NCBI RefSeq assembly: GCF_020497125.1
Contig: NC_059087.1
Coordinates: 18,323,925 to 18,387,924, forward strand
Length of the DNA: 64,000 bases
Source: Mauremys mutica
Lineage: Eukaryota; Chordata; Testudines; Geoemydidae
Reading direction: 5' to 3'
Shown here: positions 53,991-64,000 of the stretch, piece after piece
Layout: every line of letters starts with the position of its first letter
How positions within the stretch are numbered: position 1 is the first letter of the stretch
The notes under the pieces: model-generated
Database searches by the model: none
What the model was told of the DNA's origin: nothing
What the model saw: only the letters and a program-made list of their open reading frames with translations
Made by a program: the position numbers and the translations under genes

Positions 53991-55977
53991 TTACTATGAC
54001 ACTGCTTGGGAGGCAGATCACAGCCTTCACTCTGCCTGTGACTTCATGCCCAGACAGTTACATGCTTTTTTCTCTTTCCTTTGAGAAGCCAGAATCTCTT
54101 CATGTGCACCAGTAAGTAACTGGCCTCTCTGTTTTCCCAAGCTCCAAAGCCTCTCTAAGTTCACCCTTCTTTCGGGGCCAGGACTCACAGGACTCTTCCC
54201 CTGGAATCCCCAAATCAAAAGTAAAAAATTAATCTGACTTCTGCCCTCCTCAGACTTGACCTTTCATCCCTCTTCAGTTTCCCCTGCTGCATTCCTCAAC
54301 TGATTAGCTTCCAGAGCTCTCTCTCCCTGGAAGTCCAGATCCTGCTCTATTATCAGTGCTCACCACTGGAGCTCACCCCACCCCAGCAAGTGCTCTGTGT
54401 CTCTCTTAACCTCCTGACAGACTTCTTTACTCAGGAGAGTATCCCAAGGCCAACTCTCCCCCTCGGACTCCTCTTCAACCCTGCCAGTCGCACTGCCTTC
54501 TAGTACCAAGAGCAGAACTCCAAAGTCCTTTCCCTCTCTCTCTGTAGCCAACCTACTCTGAGCTTCCTTTCTTGATACTAACCACCCAGCTCCTCCCTAG
54601 GTGGGACTCATCTTTACCTGGGCCTGGCCCATCCTCCAGGTGTAACTAGGTGCCTTAACTGAGCACACCAGCTCCAGTTAACCCATTCATTATTCATTCC
54701 CCATCACAGTACCCATGACTAGACACATTGCCAGAGCATTCTGAGTGGTGAACAAGTCCAGAATATTCCCCCACTTTAAGAGGTGGGAATTCTAAGTCTT
54801 TCTTATGGCAGGTTGGAGCATCCTTCCCCGATATGCCTGTGAACTTAAGAACTCCTTATGCCCAGAAGATTTAAGTGTAAACAAGTTCTGTTTTACAAGT
54901 GAACTATTACAAAATTAATCAATCAATTCATTCATTCATTAAAAATCCCTATAAAGAATATATAGTATATTAATGAAATTGCATTGGCATCTCTTAAGTC
55001 TACCAGGGCTTGCTTATGGGCTTATCATAATAGAATCTCTTCTTCTATTCCCTGAACATGGTAACACTCATGGCCAAGAGACAATGATGCACATCCGCCT
55101 GTGGCATGCAAGTGGATGGGAAATGTGACAAAATGAGTTTGCCCATTTCTCATTCACACAGGCACAAGAAAGCAAATAAAGGAAAGTAAATGTAGGTGGG
55201 AGAGAGGGAGGACCCACACACAAGGTTCCAGCATAATACAGTACAGCTTTAAATGGCTACAGTGTTTCTACTGACTGCATTTCACATTGACAAAAGGCAG
55301 ACCTTTGGGTCAGAATATAAAGTACCTTGCACGTGCAGAGGATAAACGAGAACAAAAGACAGTGTGAAGCATGCATTGGCTGCATGCTGCCTGAAATGCT
55401 GAAAGCCACTTTGTAGGAGACAATTTGCAGAAAAATAAAAAACTTTACAAACTTCTTTATGAGACAGTTAAATGGTTGGGGGTGGGGGCTTCCCTCTAAC
55501 TGACTTATAAGAACAGAAAGAATCTGAGGAATGGGCAAAGACCTTAAGGCCCAACAGGCTTGAGCTCATTTGGGTGAACGGCACTGCTGGTTCTCTCACT
55601 ATAACCTTCAGCTAGGGCCCAGTCTCTAGGAATCATTTAAACTTTTTGCTTCAGTTGCCTTTGTTAGTGTTTTAGGCAATAATTTTATAATGCTTTTTTT
55701 TGTAAAATAGCCCTGCCTGAGTGCCCTAATGTTCAGTGTATGCCTCTTAGGTTTTAACCCTTTACTGGCAGTGGCATGAACATGCCTAAGAACTTTGTCA
55801 GTACCTCCCATAAATTTGCTAACATTCCTCTGGTCACCTCCAAGTTGCCTCTTTCCTTTCAGAATAAGCCCACCTCCCTTAACGTTTTCCCCTCCTAACA
55901 CCTATCCTACTGAAGCCATTATCACGCCTAATGTTGCATGCTCTCCAAGGCAACAGTATACTTCCTGTGGGACAGTG
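53991..55977. other. intergenic DNA, nothing recognised
   Basis: Moderately AT-rich. No exon, no transposon ends and no CpG island were seen. Confidence 0.45.
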
Positions 55978-55985
55978 ACCAGGAC

Positions 55986-56298
55986 CAGTGGCAGATTAGC
56001 CACTGGGCCAATGGGGCCTGTGCCCAGGGGCCCCGGCCAATTGGGGGCCCCCCAGAAAAATGGGCGCCCCTGTGCCCTGACCTGCTCCGCCTGCCCAGTG
56101 CTCCTGCCAGGGAGCAGGGTTGAGGTGTGGGGGCTTGCCCTGCTCTACCTGCCCGGCGCTCCCGCTGGGGAGTGGGGGGAGCCTGTGCCCTGACCCCATT
56201 TCCCCGGCAGGAGTGCTGGGGGGGACTGCAGGCAGAAGAGGTGGGGAGGGGCCCCCACTTGCTCTGGCCAGAGCCCCACAGACCCCAATCCGCCTCTA
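55986..56298. mobile_element. hAT MITE, 313 bp
   Basis: The left end is CAGTGGCAGATTAGCC and the right end, read inward, is TAGAGGCGGATTGGGG. A perfect 8-bp duplication ACCAGGAC is at 55978-55985 and 56299-56306. The GC-rich body carries 'ggggccccggccaattgggg' and repeated 'cctgcccggcgctcc' words. Confidence 0.85.
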
Positions 56299-56336
56299 AC
56301 CAGGACTATATGCATGATTCCAATTAGGAGATCTAA

Positions 56337-56592
56337 GGGCTTGGCTAGATGAACAGTTAGCATGCCACAAGCAGGGGTATGAATCTACCCTCCACTAGCT
56401 TGTCTCACACTAACTGTCCATGTGGACCATTCTGCCGTGCACTAAACGTTCCCTCGGGCCCTTTGACCACCTCTGCTTCGAAACAGGAGTAGATCAAAGT
56501 GCAAGGGAGCAAAGCAATTAGTATGCAGCGGCACCACTAGTGCACTAGATTTACACCCCAGCTTGTCACGCCGTATTTGTCTAGACAGGGCC
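56337..56592. mobile_element. Harbinger-like MITE, 256 bp
   Basis: The ends are GGGCTTGGCTAGA and, read inward, GGCCCTGTCTAGA. A TAA trinucleotide stands on both sides (56334-56336 and 56593-56595), the duplication typical of PIF/Harbinger. It has no coding capacity. Confidence 0.72.
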
Positions 56593-56669
56593 TAAAATCC
56601 TAAATATATACAGGAAGGGCCAAATCAGGAGAAGTGGAGAGCACCCACAACTCTGCTGAATTCAGGTTT

Positions 56670-56960
56670 GACCCTAACACTGTCACCTCTTTCCCTCAGT
56701 ATTCCATCCTTCTGCTGATGTAACACAGCGTTTGTCTTTTTATCTGTGGTCATATACTTTAATGGTTACAGTGATTTTTCTGTAACGATCTCCAGATCTT
56801 TTTCCTCCTTCATGTACATGACGGTGGCTGAATTTTGAACATACCCTCTCACTTAGTTCTTTGCCTTCAGACTAAGCATTTTACGTGTCTACATTGAACT
56901 GCATTATCCCTCTCCTGACTCAGTCACCAGTGCCATCCAAATCATTCTGAATCTGGCTTT
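56670..56960. repeat. CR1/L3-like LINE fragment
   Basis: The order of 'acagtgatttttctgtaacg', 'atctccagatctttttcctc', 'attgaactgcattatccctc' and 'ccaaatcattctgaat' follows the same old LINE-derived repeat as the right part of 63360-63690. It is diverged and gives no open frame. Confidence 0.4.
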
Positions 56961-57143
56961 CTTTGTTTCATGATTATTTCCCTCTGTTTTTAATATCAAG
57001 ATTATCTATGAAGTTTTGGTTCATGTTCTCTGTAGAGAGACAAATGCTTTCCTCTGTGATTCCTTTGCAGAGAGTGCTCAAGCCAACCTGCAATTTAATT
57101 TGCCACCATTTTTTATCACGAAATCTGAACGAAATGCTCATGA

Positions 57144-57409
57144 AGGGTATGTCTACACTGCAAAAAGAGAAAAAGAAAAGGTGTGGTCTTGACCCAAGTT
57201 TGCTAACTTGGGTCAAAATAGCAGTGAACACATGGCAATTCGGTTTTAAACTCAGGTCAGCAGCTGTAGTTCAACCCCAGGCTCTTCTCACGGTTTTAAC
57301 TTGAGCTGCTAATTTGCATTAAAAGATGAATTCCGGAGTCTTCACTGCTATTTGGAGTTCACTAACCTGAGTTAAGAACACACCGTTTTTTTTTCAGTGC
57401 AGACAGACA
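57144..57409. mobile_element. Harbinger-like MITE, approximate limits
   Basis: It starts 'gggtatgtctacactgcaa' and ends 'cagtgcagacagac', whose inverse is gtctgtctgcactg. The inner words 'aacttgggtcaaaatagcag' and 'cactaacctgagttaagaac' form loose foldbacks. The target duplication was not resolved. Confidence 0.55.
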
Positions 57410-58435
57410 GAAGCAGCAAACACCTCTGTTTGAATCTATTTGTGGGCTCATTTTTCCGTTTTTAATAGTAACACCACTGCGACGTTAGATGCTCCCACAA
57501 CCTATTTACACTGGGATCATGGGGGAGCAGAAGGGGTGGAAGTAGGCCCTGATTCTGCCCTGCTTTTCCCCTGTGTGGGCCACCCATTTTGTACAGGTGT
57601 AACAGATCTGCCAAGGTGCAGCACAGAGAACAGCTCCGTCTTGCCTTCCTAAGACACTACGTTGCTGAGGTGGGAGGGGAACATGTTGGGTAGTGGGACT
57701 GTTACACCTGCCCAGCAGTGTCCCCTTAGTGCAGGAGTCCCCTCTGGTTATTGCATTACCACCTTTCAAATGCAAAAAAACCCAGCCTCCCCCGCACAAG
57801 GAAAGCCCGCCACAACCTCAACCCCCAACCACAAGACAAGTCCAGAACCCCCATTTCAACAGCTTCTTATAGTATCCAGAGCGATAACACCTATAGGTGA
57901 GATTGATACCATCACTGGTCTCCTCACTCTCCTGTGACTCAAACCCTCTCTCTCACACACACACGTGTGCAGAGCGCTTGCATGTTGGTGGGCAGACAGC
58001 TGCTGTATTGTCAACAGTGTTAATCTGTTATCTCTTAAACTGCGGAAGTGGGAACGCAGCAGTATCTTTAGCTGGACACACAAACGTTTAACATTAGAAA
58101 TCCCAGTGCATTGTGATAATAATGCAAATCTTTAGACCTATGTTAAAAAAAAAACCCAGCAGATTAAATTATTTTTCTGGCAATTGGCAAATCCATAAAA
58201 AAACTGGCCATGCTGGTCAAATACTGGCCAGGTGGTAACTCTAGCTGGCTACCGCCTAGCACTCTCCAGTCAAATGTGAGTAGCCTCTTTTGCATGTGCT
58301 ATGATGTTGGAAAGGGATCCCTGAATCTTCTTCCCCTTCTGCACCTGAACCGAAATTAAAATAATTTGTCCCATATCAGTTTCTGCACAGGAACTCCAGA
58401 GTTTTACTCCTGGCTATAACACTGTCAGTATCGCG
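57410..58435. other. intergenic DNA, nothing recognised
   Basis: Mixed composition with a short CA run (57953-57963). Frames of 70-97 codons here lack domains. Confidence 0.4.
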
Positions 58436-58439
58436 GTGG

Positions 58440-58610
58440 CCCTGGGTTAAGTGACAACCTTTCTGCCTTGGTTTCCCCATCTGTAAAATGAGGATAACTG
58501 TGTTTACCTACCTCTTAGGAGGCTTGGGGAGGATTAATTACAGGCTTATAAAGTGCTTTGAAGATGAAAACGGCATTGTACAGTAAGTGCTAAGTATTAA
58601 TTATTAAATG
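58440..58610. repeat. MIR-type SINE
   Basis: 'ctgccttggtttccccatct' followed by 'gtaaaatgaggataactg', 'cctacctcttaggagg' and 'cttataaagtgctttgaaga' is the MIR word order and one of its clearest copies in this window. Confidence 0.72.
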
Positions 58611-61600
58611 GCAGTCAGACTTCAGGAGCTTTATAACAGGGAAAGGTTAAGAGAATGTAATAACAGAGATACATGTAATGAAGCACCGCACTGCCCTCTA
58701 ATAGTGCATGTAAAAAGCTAATAACCCACAGCAACAATTCCCTCTCTGTGGCCTATGCAGAATATTCTGCTCTGCTGCTATAATGATGACACTTAGAATT
58801 AGACCGACATAACCCACAGAGCTCTGGGGACTCATCATCTCTGAGATTTCACTTAATTATTGGCAAACTCTGTCATTTAGTATCCTGAGCAGGCTGCGCT
58901 ATGTATAACCAACACATCTAATTTGATTTCATCTTGAATTGCTCCTATGAGTGGTCTTGAATGGAACCACATCTGGTATCTTGGCAACATCTCTTCTTCT
59001 CTTGGAGAGAGCTGTCCTTGAATCTATAAAATGGATCTCTCAAATAGGGTGTGTGTGAAATAAACCCCTTCCGAGAGCATGATGGAAGGCTTTGCTCACA
59101 TGTACATTTGATCTGTTTAGGCTTTTAATCATTTTGTCTCGGTAAATTAAGTCCATGAATGTTTGTGTAAGCGAGTTTAAGCCAGGACAGCAGATTTTAA
59201 AAAGCATTGAGGCTTCTTTGTCTTTAACTGGAACTTTGAAAACAGATTTGGCTGCTGCTATGCATGGTATGAAATGTTCTTGATTTCCCCTCTTTGCAAT
59301 ATCCATTTATAGGGGAGAAAATCAAGTGTATGAATAAAGAAAAAAAAGACTTAAAAAGCATGTTCAGAACTCGATGGCTCAGTTTCGAAATGTCACCTAA
59401 TGAAGTCCAGAATGTTCATATACTCAGGGCCAGCCTTGGGCATGAGGAACCACCTGGGGTTTGCACATGGCCACTCACTGTCCAGCCTGCTCTCCCCTCC
59501 AGCAGAGAGTCTGCAGGGGAAGAAAACTCTCCCTGTCCATAGCCTCCTTCTCCCTTAATCTGCCAGACAGAACGGGGAAGCAATTCATAACGCAGTTCCT
59601 TCCCCAGTGCCTTGGACCCTGGTTTTGCCTGGGGACCTGTGGAATGTAAAATGAGCCCTGGTGAACGAATGAGGCTAGAACAATTTTTTAAAGCTGACTT
59701 CACCTCTGCACTCAACTGCTCTGATTCCATATTGTGGGAAACGTGTAACTGTAACATACACAAAAGCTATTTCAGTCACTTCCTGAGTTTCTATTTCTCC
59801 TTGTTAAACTGCAGAATAAGATACAGACTAACACAGCTGCCACTCTGAAACCTGCAGAATAAGAGCTTCCTCCGGGATACCCAGCTTGCTTGCCGTTCAG
59901 TTATGATAGACTTATGACATCATTCGATTTTCTTTAGAGTCACACCAGTTCCTAGTTTACAATAAGAATTGGTCCCACAAATCTGAAAGCATGAAGATTT
60001 AATTAATTAATTAATTAATTGTAGCACTACTGGCCCTCCACAGGGAATTCCAATCAGCTTTATAATGGGACTAGGGTTGTGACGATAATTCTGGAAAGAC
60101 TGTCCCCACTCCATAATAAACTGCACACGCCTGCAAAGGCAGATTTGGAAGTGTTCTCCCAGCTTCAGAAAACAGGTCCCTGCTACCTGAGCGGGAGGAA
60201 GATCTCTTGGCTGGTATTTATAGAAATAGTCTCATGTTCCTTCTAATCTGCAGCCAACCAAGAGAAACATCTTTGCACAAAAATATAGTGCCCCAATCCT
60301 GGTCCCACTGAAGTAATGGCAGAATGCTCCCAATGACATCAATAGGAGTAGGAGCTGGCCCTGAATTAATAACAACTTTGGTTAATTTCTTCCTGTTTTC
60401 TTCAAATGTAGACAAAGCACATGTTTTCAAGGAAGTTTAACTAGCTACAAGTAGAAATAAACTGTTGAGCTGGAAGGAGAAATAAACTTTAGGGGAAAAA
60501 ATAAAAAATGAACCGGAGTGGAAATGTTAATGACCTGTAACTCAGAAACCATTCGATTTGGGGTTTTTTTTCAGACTACTCTTTTGCCTTCAGAATAAAT
60601 ACAGCAATTTTCAGGCCAAACCAATGTTCCATATTAAAGTTATAATGGGACAAGAATCAGGGAAGAGGGTCGCAACCTTAGTTATGGAGAGGCTGCTGCC
60701 TAGTTTGTAAACAAATTTTCCTGTAACATCAGCCCTTTCTTTCCCCAGCGGTGATCCACCATTTCTGTACCTAAAGGGAAACCTGTGCTATCTTTCATGG
60801 GCCGGAGAGAAGAGCTCCTCCTAAAAGCTAGGAGGCCACAAGTCGTCGTAGGCAATATCTACTGACTCTTCCTCCCCAACACCCTTTCACAACCTCTCCT
60901 AAGCAGAATGCAACACCGGTAACATTGGCATTCGTTTAAACCCGCAGCGTTTGAGTGGGCCAAGTGCATTCCCCAATCCCGAGTAACAATAATACTTGGC
61001 ACTTGCATTCTGGATTTACATCTTCAAAGCACTGGACACAATTCATTAGTCAATGTGCGTGAGGTAAGCAGGCACTAGCATTACAAACCCTCCTATGACA
61101 TTAACATGAGGACTCTGCAGCTGCGGGATGCTGGAAGGATGATATTAGGATGGTAGAGTGATGTACTGTACAGTTCAACAGACTCAGCCAAGCAGTGACA
61201 TACCCTCACCCAGGCAAATGAGGAATTAATAATCAAAACATGGTATCTTCAATTAGTGTTCTCCTATACAATTATACCTTTCACTTAAAGGACATCTTTC
61301 TGACTGGTTACCCTCCTGCATCATTACAGCCTGCTTCTTTCAGGTGTGGGATGGTCATTACTATTTATAATTTTTTTGTGGCTGTGGTTTGGCACAGTAT
61401 CTTTCCATGGCCTCTCAGATAATCTTAGGAAATAAAAATGGCATAGGCCCAATGGGATTCCTGATCCAGTCTGAAGGGAGCAAACATCTGGAACGGAACT
61501 GGACTTGGTTGTGCTGCTCAAATGGTTCACGCTGAAGTGTAACCTCCCCGGGGTACGCTTCAGGAAGTCAGTGGAGTGACACTATGGATGAAAATGGCTC

Positions 61601-61855
61601 TTCCAATTCAAACATAGACTCCACAGTTCATTTCGGTGTAGATCTAGTCTCACCAATGCCTACAACATGTTCCAAAAGTCAGGTTAGTCAGCAGAGTCCC
61701 AGGTCTGAACAGAGCTAGGAGATTTGTGCTTGGTTTTAGTAGCAATAGGCCTGACCCAAAACTTTTGAAATTTTAGATCCAAACCTGGATACAAACTGTG
61801 TCCAGTTTGGAGCGACCTTTCCCTTCAAATCCTGGCTAGAACACAGTACCTGATG
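58611..61855. other. intergenic DNA, no gene recognised
   Basis: AT-rich. It contains a short 'gactaacacagct' retroelement tail (59820-59851), a possible truncated hAT end (cagggccagccttgggc, 59427) and a (TTAA)n run at 60000-60020. MIR-like wording occurs near 60990-61040. No supported coding exon. Confidence 0.5.
60000..60020. repeat. (AATT)n microsatellite
   Basis: Five uninterrupted AATT units. Confidence 0.85.
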
Positions 61856-61863
61856 TCTTATAC

Positions 61864-62621
61864 CAGGGGTGGGCAAACTTTTTGGGCCGAGGGCCACATC
61901 TGGGTGGGGAAATTGTATGCAGGGCCGGGGCGGGGGTTGGGGTGCAAGAGGGAGTATGGGATGTGGGAGGGGGTGTGGTGTGCAGGAAGGGGCTCAGGGC
62001 AAGGGATTGGGGCAGAGGAGGGGTGCAGGGCATATGAGGGAGCTCGGAAGGGGGTTGGCGTGCAGGAGGGGTGCTGAGTGCGAAAGGGGGCTCAGGGCAG
62101 GGGGTAAGGGTGCAGGAGGCGTGGGAGGTGCAGGCAGAGGGCTTAGGACAGGGAGTTGGGGGACGGGGTGCAGGAGGGGTTCAGGCTCCGGCCCGTGCCA
62201 CTTACCTAAAGCGGCTCTGGGGTGGCAGCGGTGCGAACCGGGGCCAGGGTAGGCTCCCTTCACGCCTGCCCTGGCCCCACGCTGCGCCGTTCCGGAAAGC
62301 GCTGTGGCCCCTGGGGGAAGGGGAGGTGGAGGGCTCCGCATGCGCTGCCCTTGCCGCGCCTCCAGGTACCTCCCCCAAAGCTCCCATTGGCCATGGTTCC
62401 CCGTTCCCAACCAATGGGAGCTGCGGGAGGCAGTGCCTGGCGGCAAGAGCAACACATGGAGCCCTCTGCCCCCCCGCCCCTGGGGGGCTGCAGAGAAGTG
62501 GTGCCGGCCGCTTCTGAGACCGGTGTGGGGCCTGCAGCACCACGGGGGACAATCCCACGGGCCGGATCCAAAGCCCTGAGGCGCCGGATCCGGCCCGTGG
62601 GCCGTGGTTTGCCCACCCCTG
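61864..62621. mobile_element. hAT-type non-autonomous element, copy 2, 758 bp
   Basis: The ends are CAGGGGTGGGCAAACTTTTT and, read inward, CAGGGGTGGGCAAACCACGG. A perfect 8-bp duplication TCTTATAC flanks it (61856-61863 and 62622-62629). It is the inverted near-twin of 39628-40375, differing by scattered substitutions and small indels (for example one extra GTGGGAGGT-like unit near 62118). Both copies are non-coding. Confidence 0.93.
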
Positions 62622-62629
62622 TCTTATAC

Positions 62630-62892
62630 AGTAGTTTCATACTAGGGATTGTGCAACAAGCCAAGTCCTCCTTAAGTGCCCCAAGCATGAGAGGAAAGTG
62701 ACCTGTAGGTGCTCAGCCTCAGTTTCCCCCTTCTTGGGATCCCTCCAAACCCTTCTCCAACACTCTCTGGGGCAGAGAACACCCTTGTCACATCTCAAAG
62801 GCATCAGCCTTTTTCTTTAGACGAGAATTCCTTCACCCTCATTCCGGAAGCATGTCCCTCTTCCAGTTCTCCTGTCTCTCCATGTGTTAATG
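62630..62892. other. short intergenic stretch, nothing recognised
   Basis: No feature seen between the hAT element and the CR1 fragment. Confidence 0.4.
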
Positions 62893-63400
62893 ATGGAATC
62901 GTAGAACTGGAAGGGACCTCGAGGAGTCATCTAGTCCAGTCCCCTGCCCTCAAGGCAGGACTAAGTATTATCTAGACCATTCCTGACAGGTGTTTGTCCA
63001 ACCTGCTCTTAAAAATCCCCAGTGATGGAGATTTCACAACCTCCATAGGCAATTTATTCCAGGGCTTAACCACCCTGACAGTTAGGAAGTTTTTCCTAAT
63101 GTCCAACCTAAACCACCCTTGCTGCAATTTAAGCCCATTGCGTCTTGTCCTATCCTCAGAGGTTAAGAAGAACAAATTTTCTCCCTCCTCCTTGTAACAA
63201 CCTTTTATATACTTGAAAACTGTTATCATGTCCCCTCTCAGTCTTCTTTTCTCCAGACTAAACAAACCCAATTTTTTCAGTCTTCCCTCATAGGTCATGT
63301 TTTCTAGACCTTTAATCATTTTTGTTGCTCTTCTCTGGACTTTCTCCAATTTGTCCACATCTTTCCTGAAATGTGGTGCCTAGAACTGAACACAATACTC
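62893..63400 (-). pseudogene. CR1 LINE ORF2 C-terminal fragment
   Basis: Minus-strand frame 62972-63358 encodes MDKLEKVQRRATKMIKGLEN, then LFSLEKRRLRGDMITVFKY, and ends near WNKLPMEVV and FKSRLDKHL. This is the C-terminal end of CR1 reverse transcriptase. The 3' UTR follows leftward (gaactggaagggacctcg on plus, from about 62893). The 128-residue segment is unbroken, but the copy lacks the polymerase core in this frame and is 5' truncated or diverged. Confidence 0.88.
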
Positions 63401-63700
63401 CAGTTGAGGCCTAATCAGCGTGAAGTAGAGTGGAAGAATTACTTCTCATGTCTTGCTTACTATACTCCTGCTAATACATCCCAGAATGATGTTTGCTTTT
63501 TTTTGCAACAGTGTTACACTGTTGACTCGTATTTAGCTTGTGATCCACTATGACCCCCAGATCCCTTTTTCACAGTATTCCTTCCTAGGCAGTCATTTCC
63601 CATTTTGTATGTGTGCAACTGATTGTTCCTTCCTAAGTGGCATACTTTGCATTTGTCCTTATTTGTCCTATTTACTTCAGACTATCGCATACATTGCATA
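63401..63700 (-). repeat. CR1/L3-like LINE continuation
   Basis: 'tactccagttgaggcctaat', 'gtgatccactatgaccccca' and 'aagtggcatactttgcattt' are words of an old LINE-derived repeat seen across reptile genomes. It adjoins the CR1 ORF2 fragment and may be upstream sequence of the same element or a separate nested copy. Confidence 0.5.
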
Positions 63701-64000
63701 CATCTTCCCACGGCTCCCTGGGAAGGTCTCTGTTTTTGCTCCATGCCCTAGATCACTGTTCACAATCTTTTATTTCAAAAATCACCTTCAATTCACTGAA
63801 GAAGTTAGTGCATGAAAAGAAAAAGTGGCTGGTTTGCTACGTAGTTGGGTTTCAGTAGAGCAGTTGGGTTTCAGCAGGAAGTGAGAGCTTTCTGATAGGC
63901 CAGCTTAGCTCAAACTGGGGTTTGTGAAAACTTCCTAGCGTGCAGGCATCCAAAAAGTACCCAGATTTTTTCTTTAAAACTTGCACATTTACTGAAAATC
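63701..64000. other. right edge, nothing recognised
   Basis: No supported feature in the last 300 bases. Confidence 0.4.

Noticed and set aside
53719..54115. Overlapping 97-121 codon frames around 53.8 kb
   Set aside because: They cross the edges of a CpG-rich hAT MITE with a perfect duplication and have no protein character.
62972..63358. 128-codon minus-strand frame as a host gene
   Set aside because: Its wording (LEKVQRRATKMI, LFSLEKRRLRGD) is CR1 reverse transcriptase C-terminus.

Overview
The window is vertebrate nuclear DNA, most likely from a cryptodiran turtle. It has long introns, two CpG-island promoters and no prokaryotic gene structure. Its repeats are a sauropsid mixture: CR1 and L2 LINEs, MIR-type SINEs, a tRNA-derived SINE of the type known from hidden-necked turtles, many short hAT elements with 8-bp target duplications, Harbinger elements, and small TA-flanked MITEs. 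The species call is inferred from this repeat mixture and was not tested by alignment.

Only two host protein genes can be supported. Positions 1 to about 17.3 kb hold the 5' part of UBE2L3 (ubiquitin-conjugating enzyme UbcH7) on the minus strand. Coding exon 1 (17270-17296) lies in a CpG island and coding exon 2 at 7443-7538. The later exons, including the catalytic cysteine, lie beyond the left edge, so 1-7442 is intron 2 and 7539-17269 is intron 1. From 33143 to 38764 on the plus strand is one uninterrupted 1873-codon reading frame with the architecture of a RIM-binding protein: N-terminal coiled coils, SH3, three FN3 domains, then two more SH3 domains. It is intronless, as mammalian RIMBP3 is, and lies beside UBE2L3 as RIMBP3 copies do in human 22q11. 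I therefore call it RIMBP3. It has its own CpG island and probably a 3' UTR of about 2.6 kb.

Between the two genes are two Harbinger transposons. The one at 19163-23997 looks complete: terminal repeats, a 3-bp duplication, a spliced Myb/SANT-type protein gene and, facing it, an open DDE transposase gene with all three catalytic positions. The one at about 30243-32372 is the opposite way round, decayed, and broken by a hAT element. The rest of the interval holds a Cry-type SINE, a CR1 3' end, an L2 reverse transcriptase remnant and a 36-bp perfect hairpin.

From about 41.4 kb to the right edge I see no host gene. The stretch is AT-rich intergenic DNA with hAT elements (41962, 45864, 53744, 55986, 61864), nested TA-flanked MITEs, Harbinger-like MITEs, MIR pieces and a CR1 ORF2 fragment at the right end. 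The hAT copies at 39628-40375 and 61864-62621 are nearly identical and inverted relative to each other. The most notable observation is the intact, intronless RIMBP3 in what seems to be a reptile, since this paralogue is usually described from mammals. Second is the complete Harbinger element, whose inner ends carry sites resembling ZNF143/Staf binding sites.
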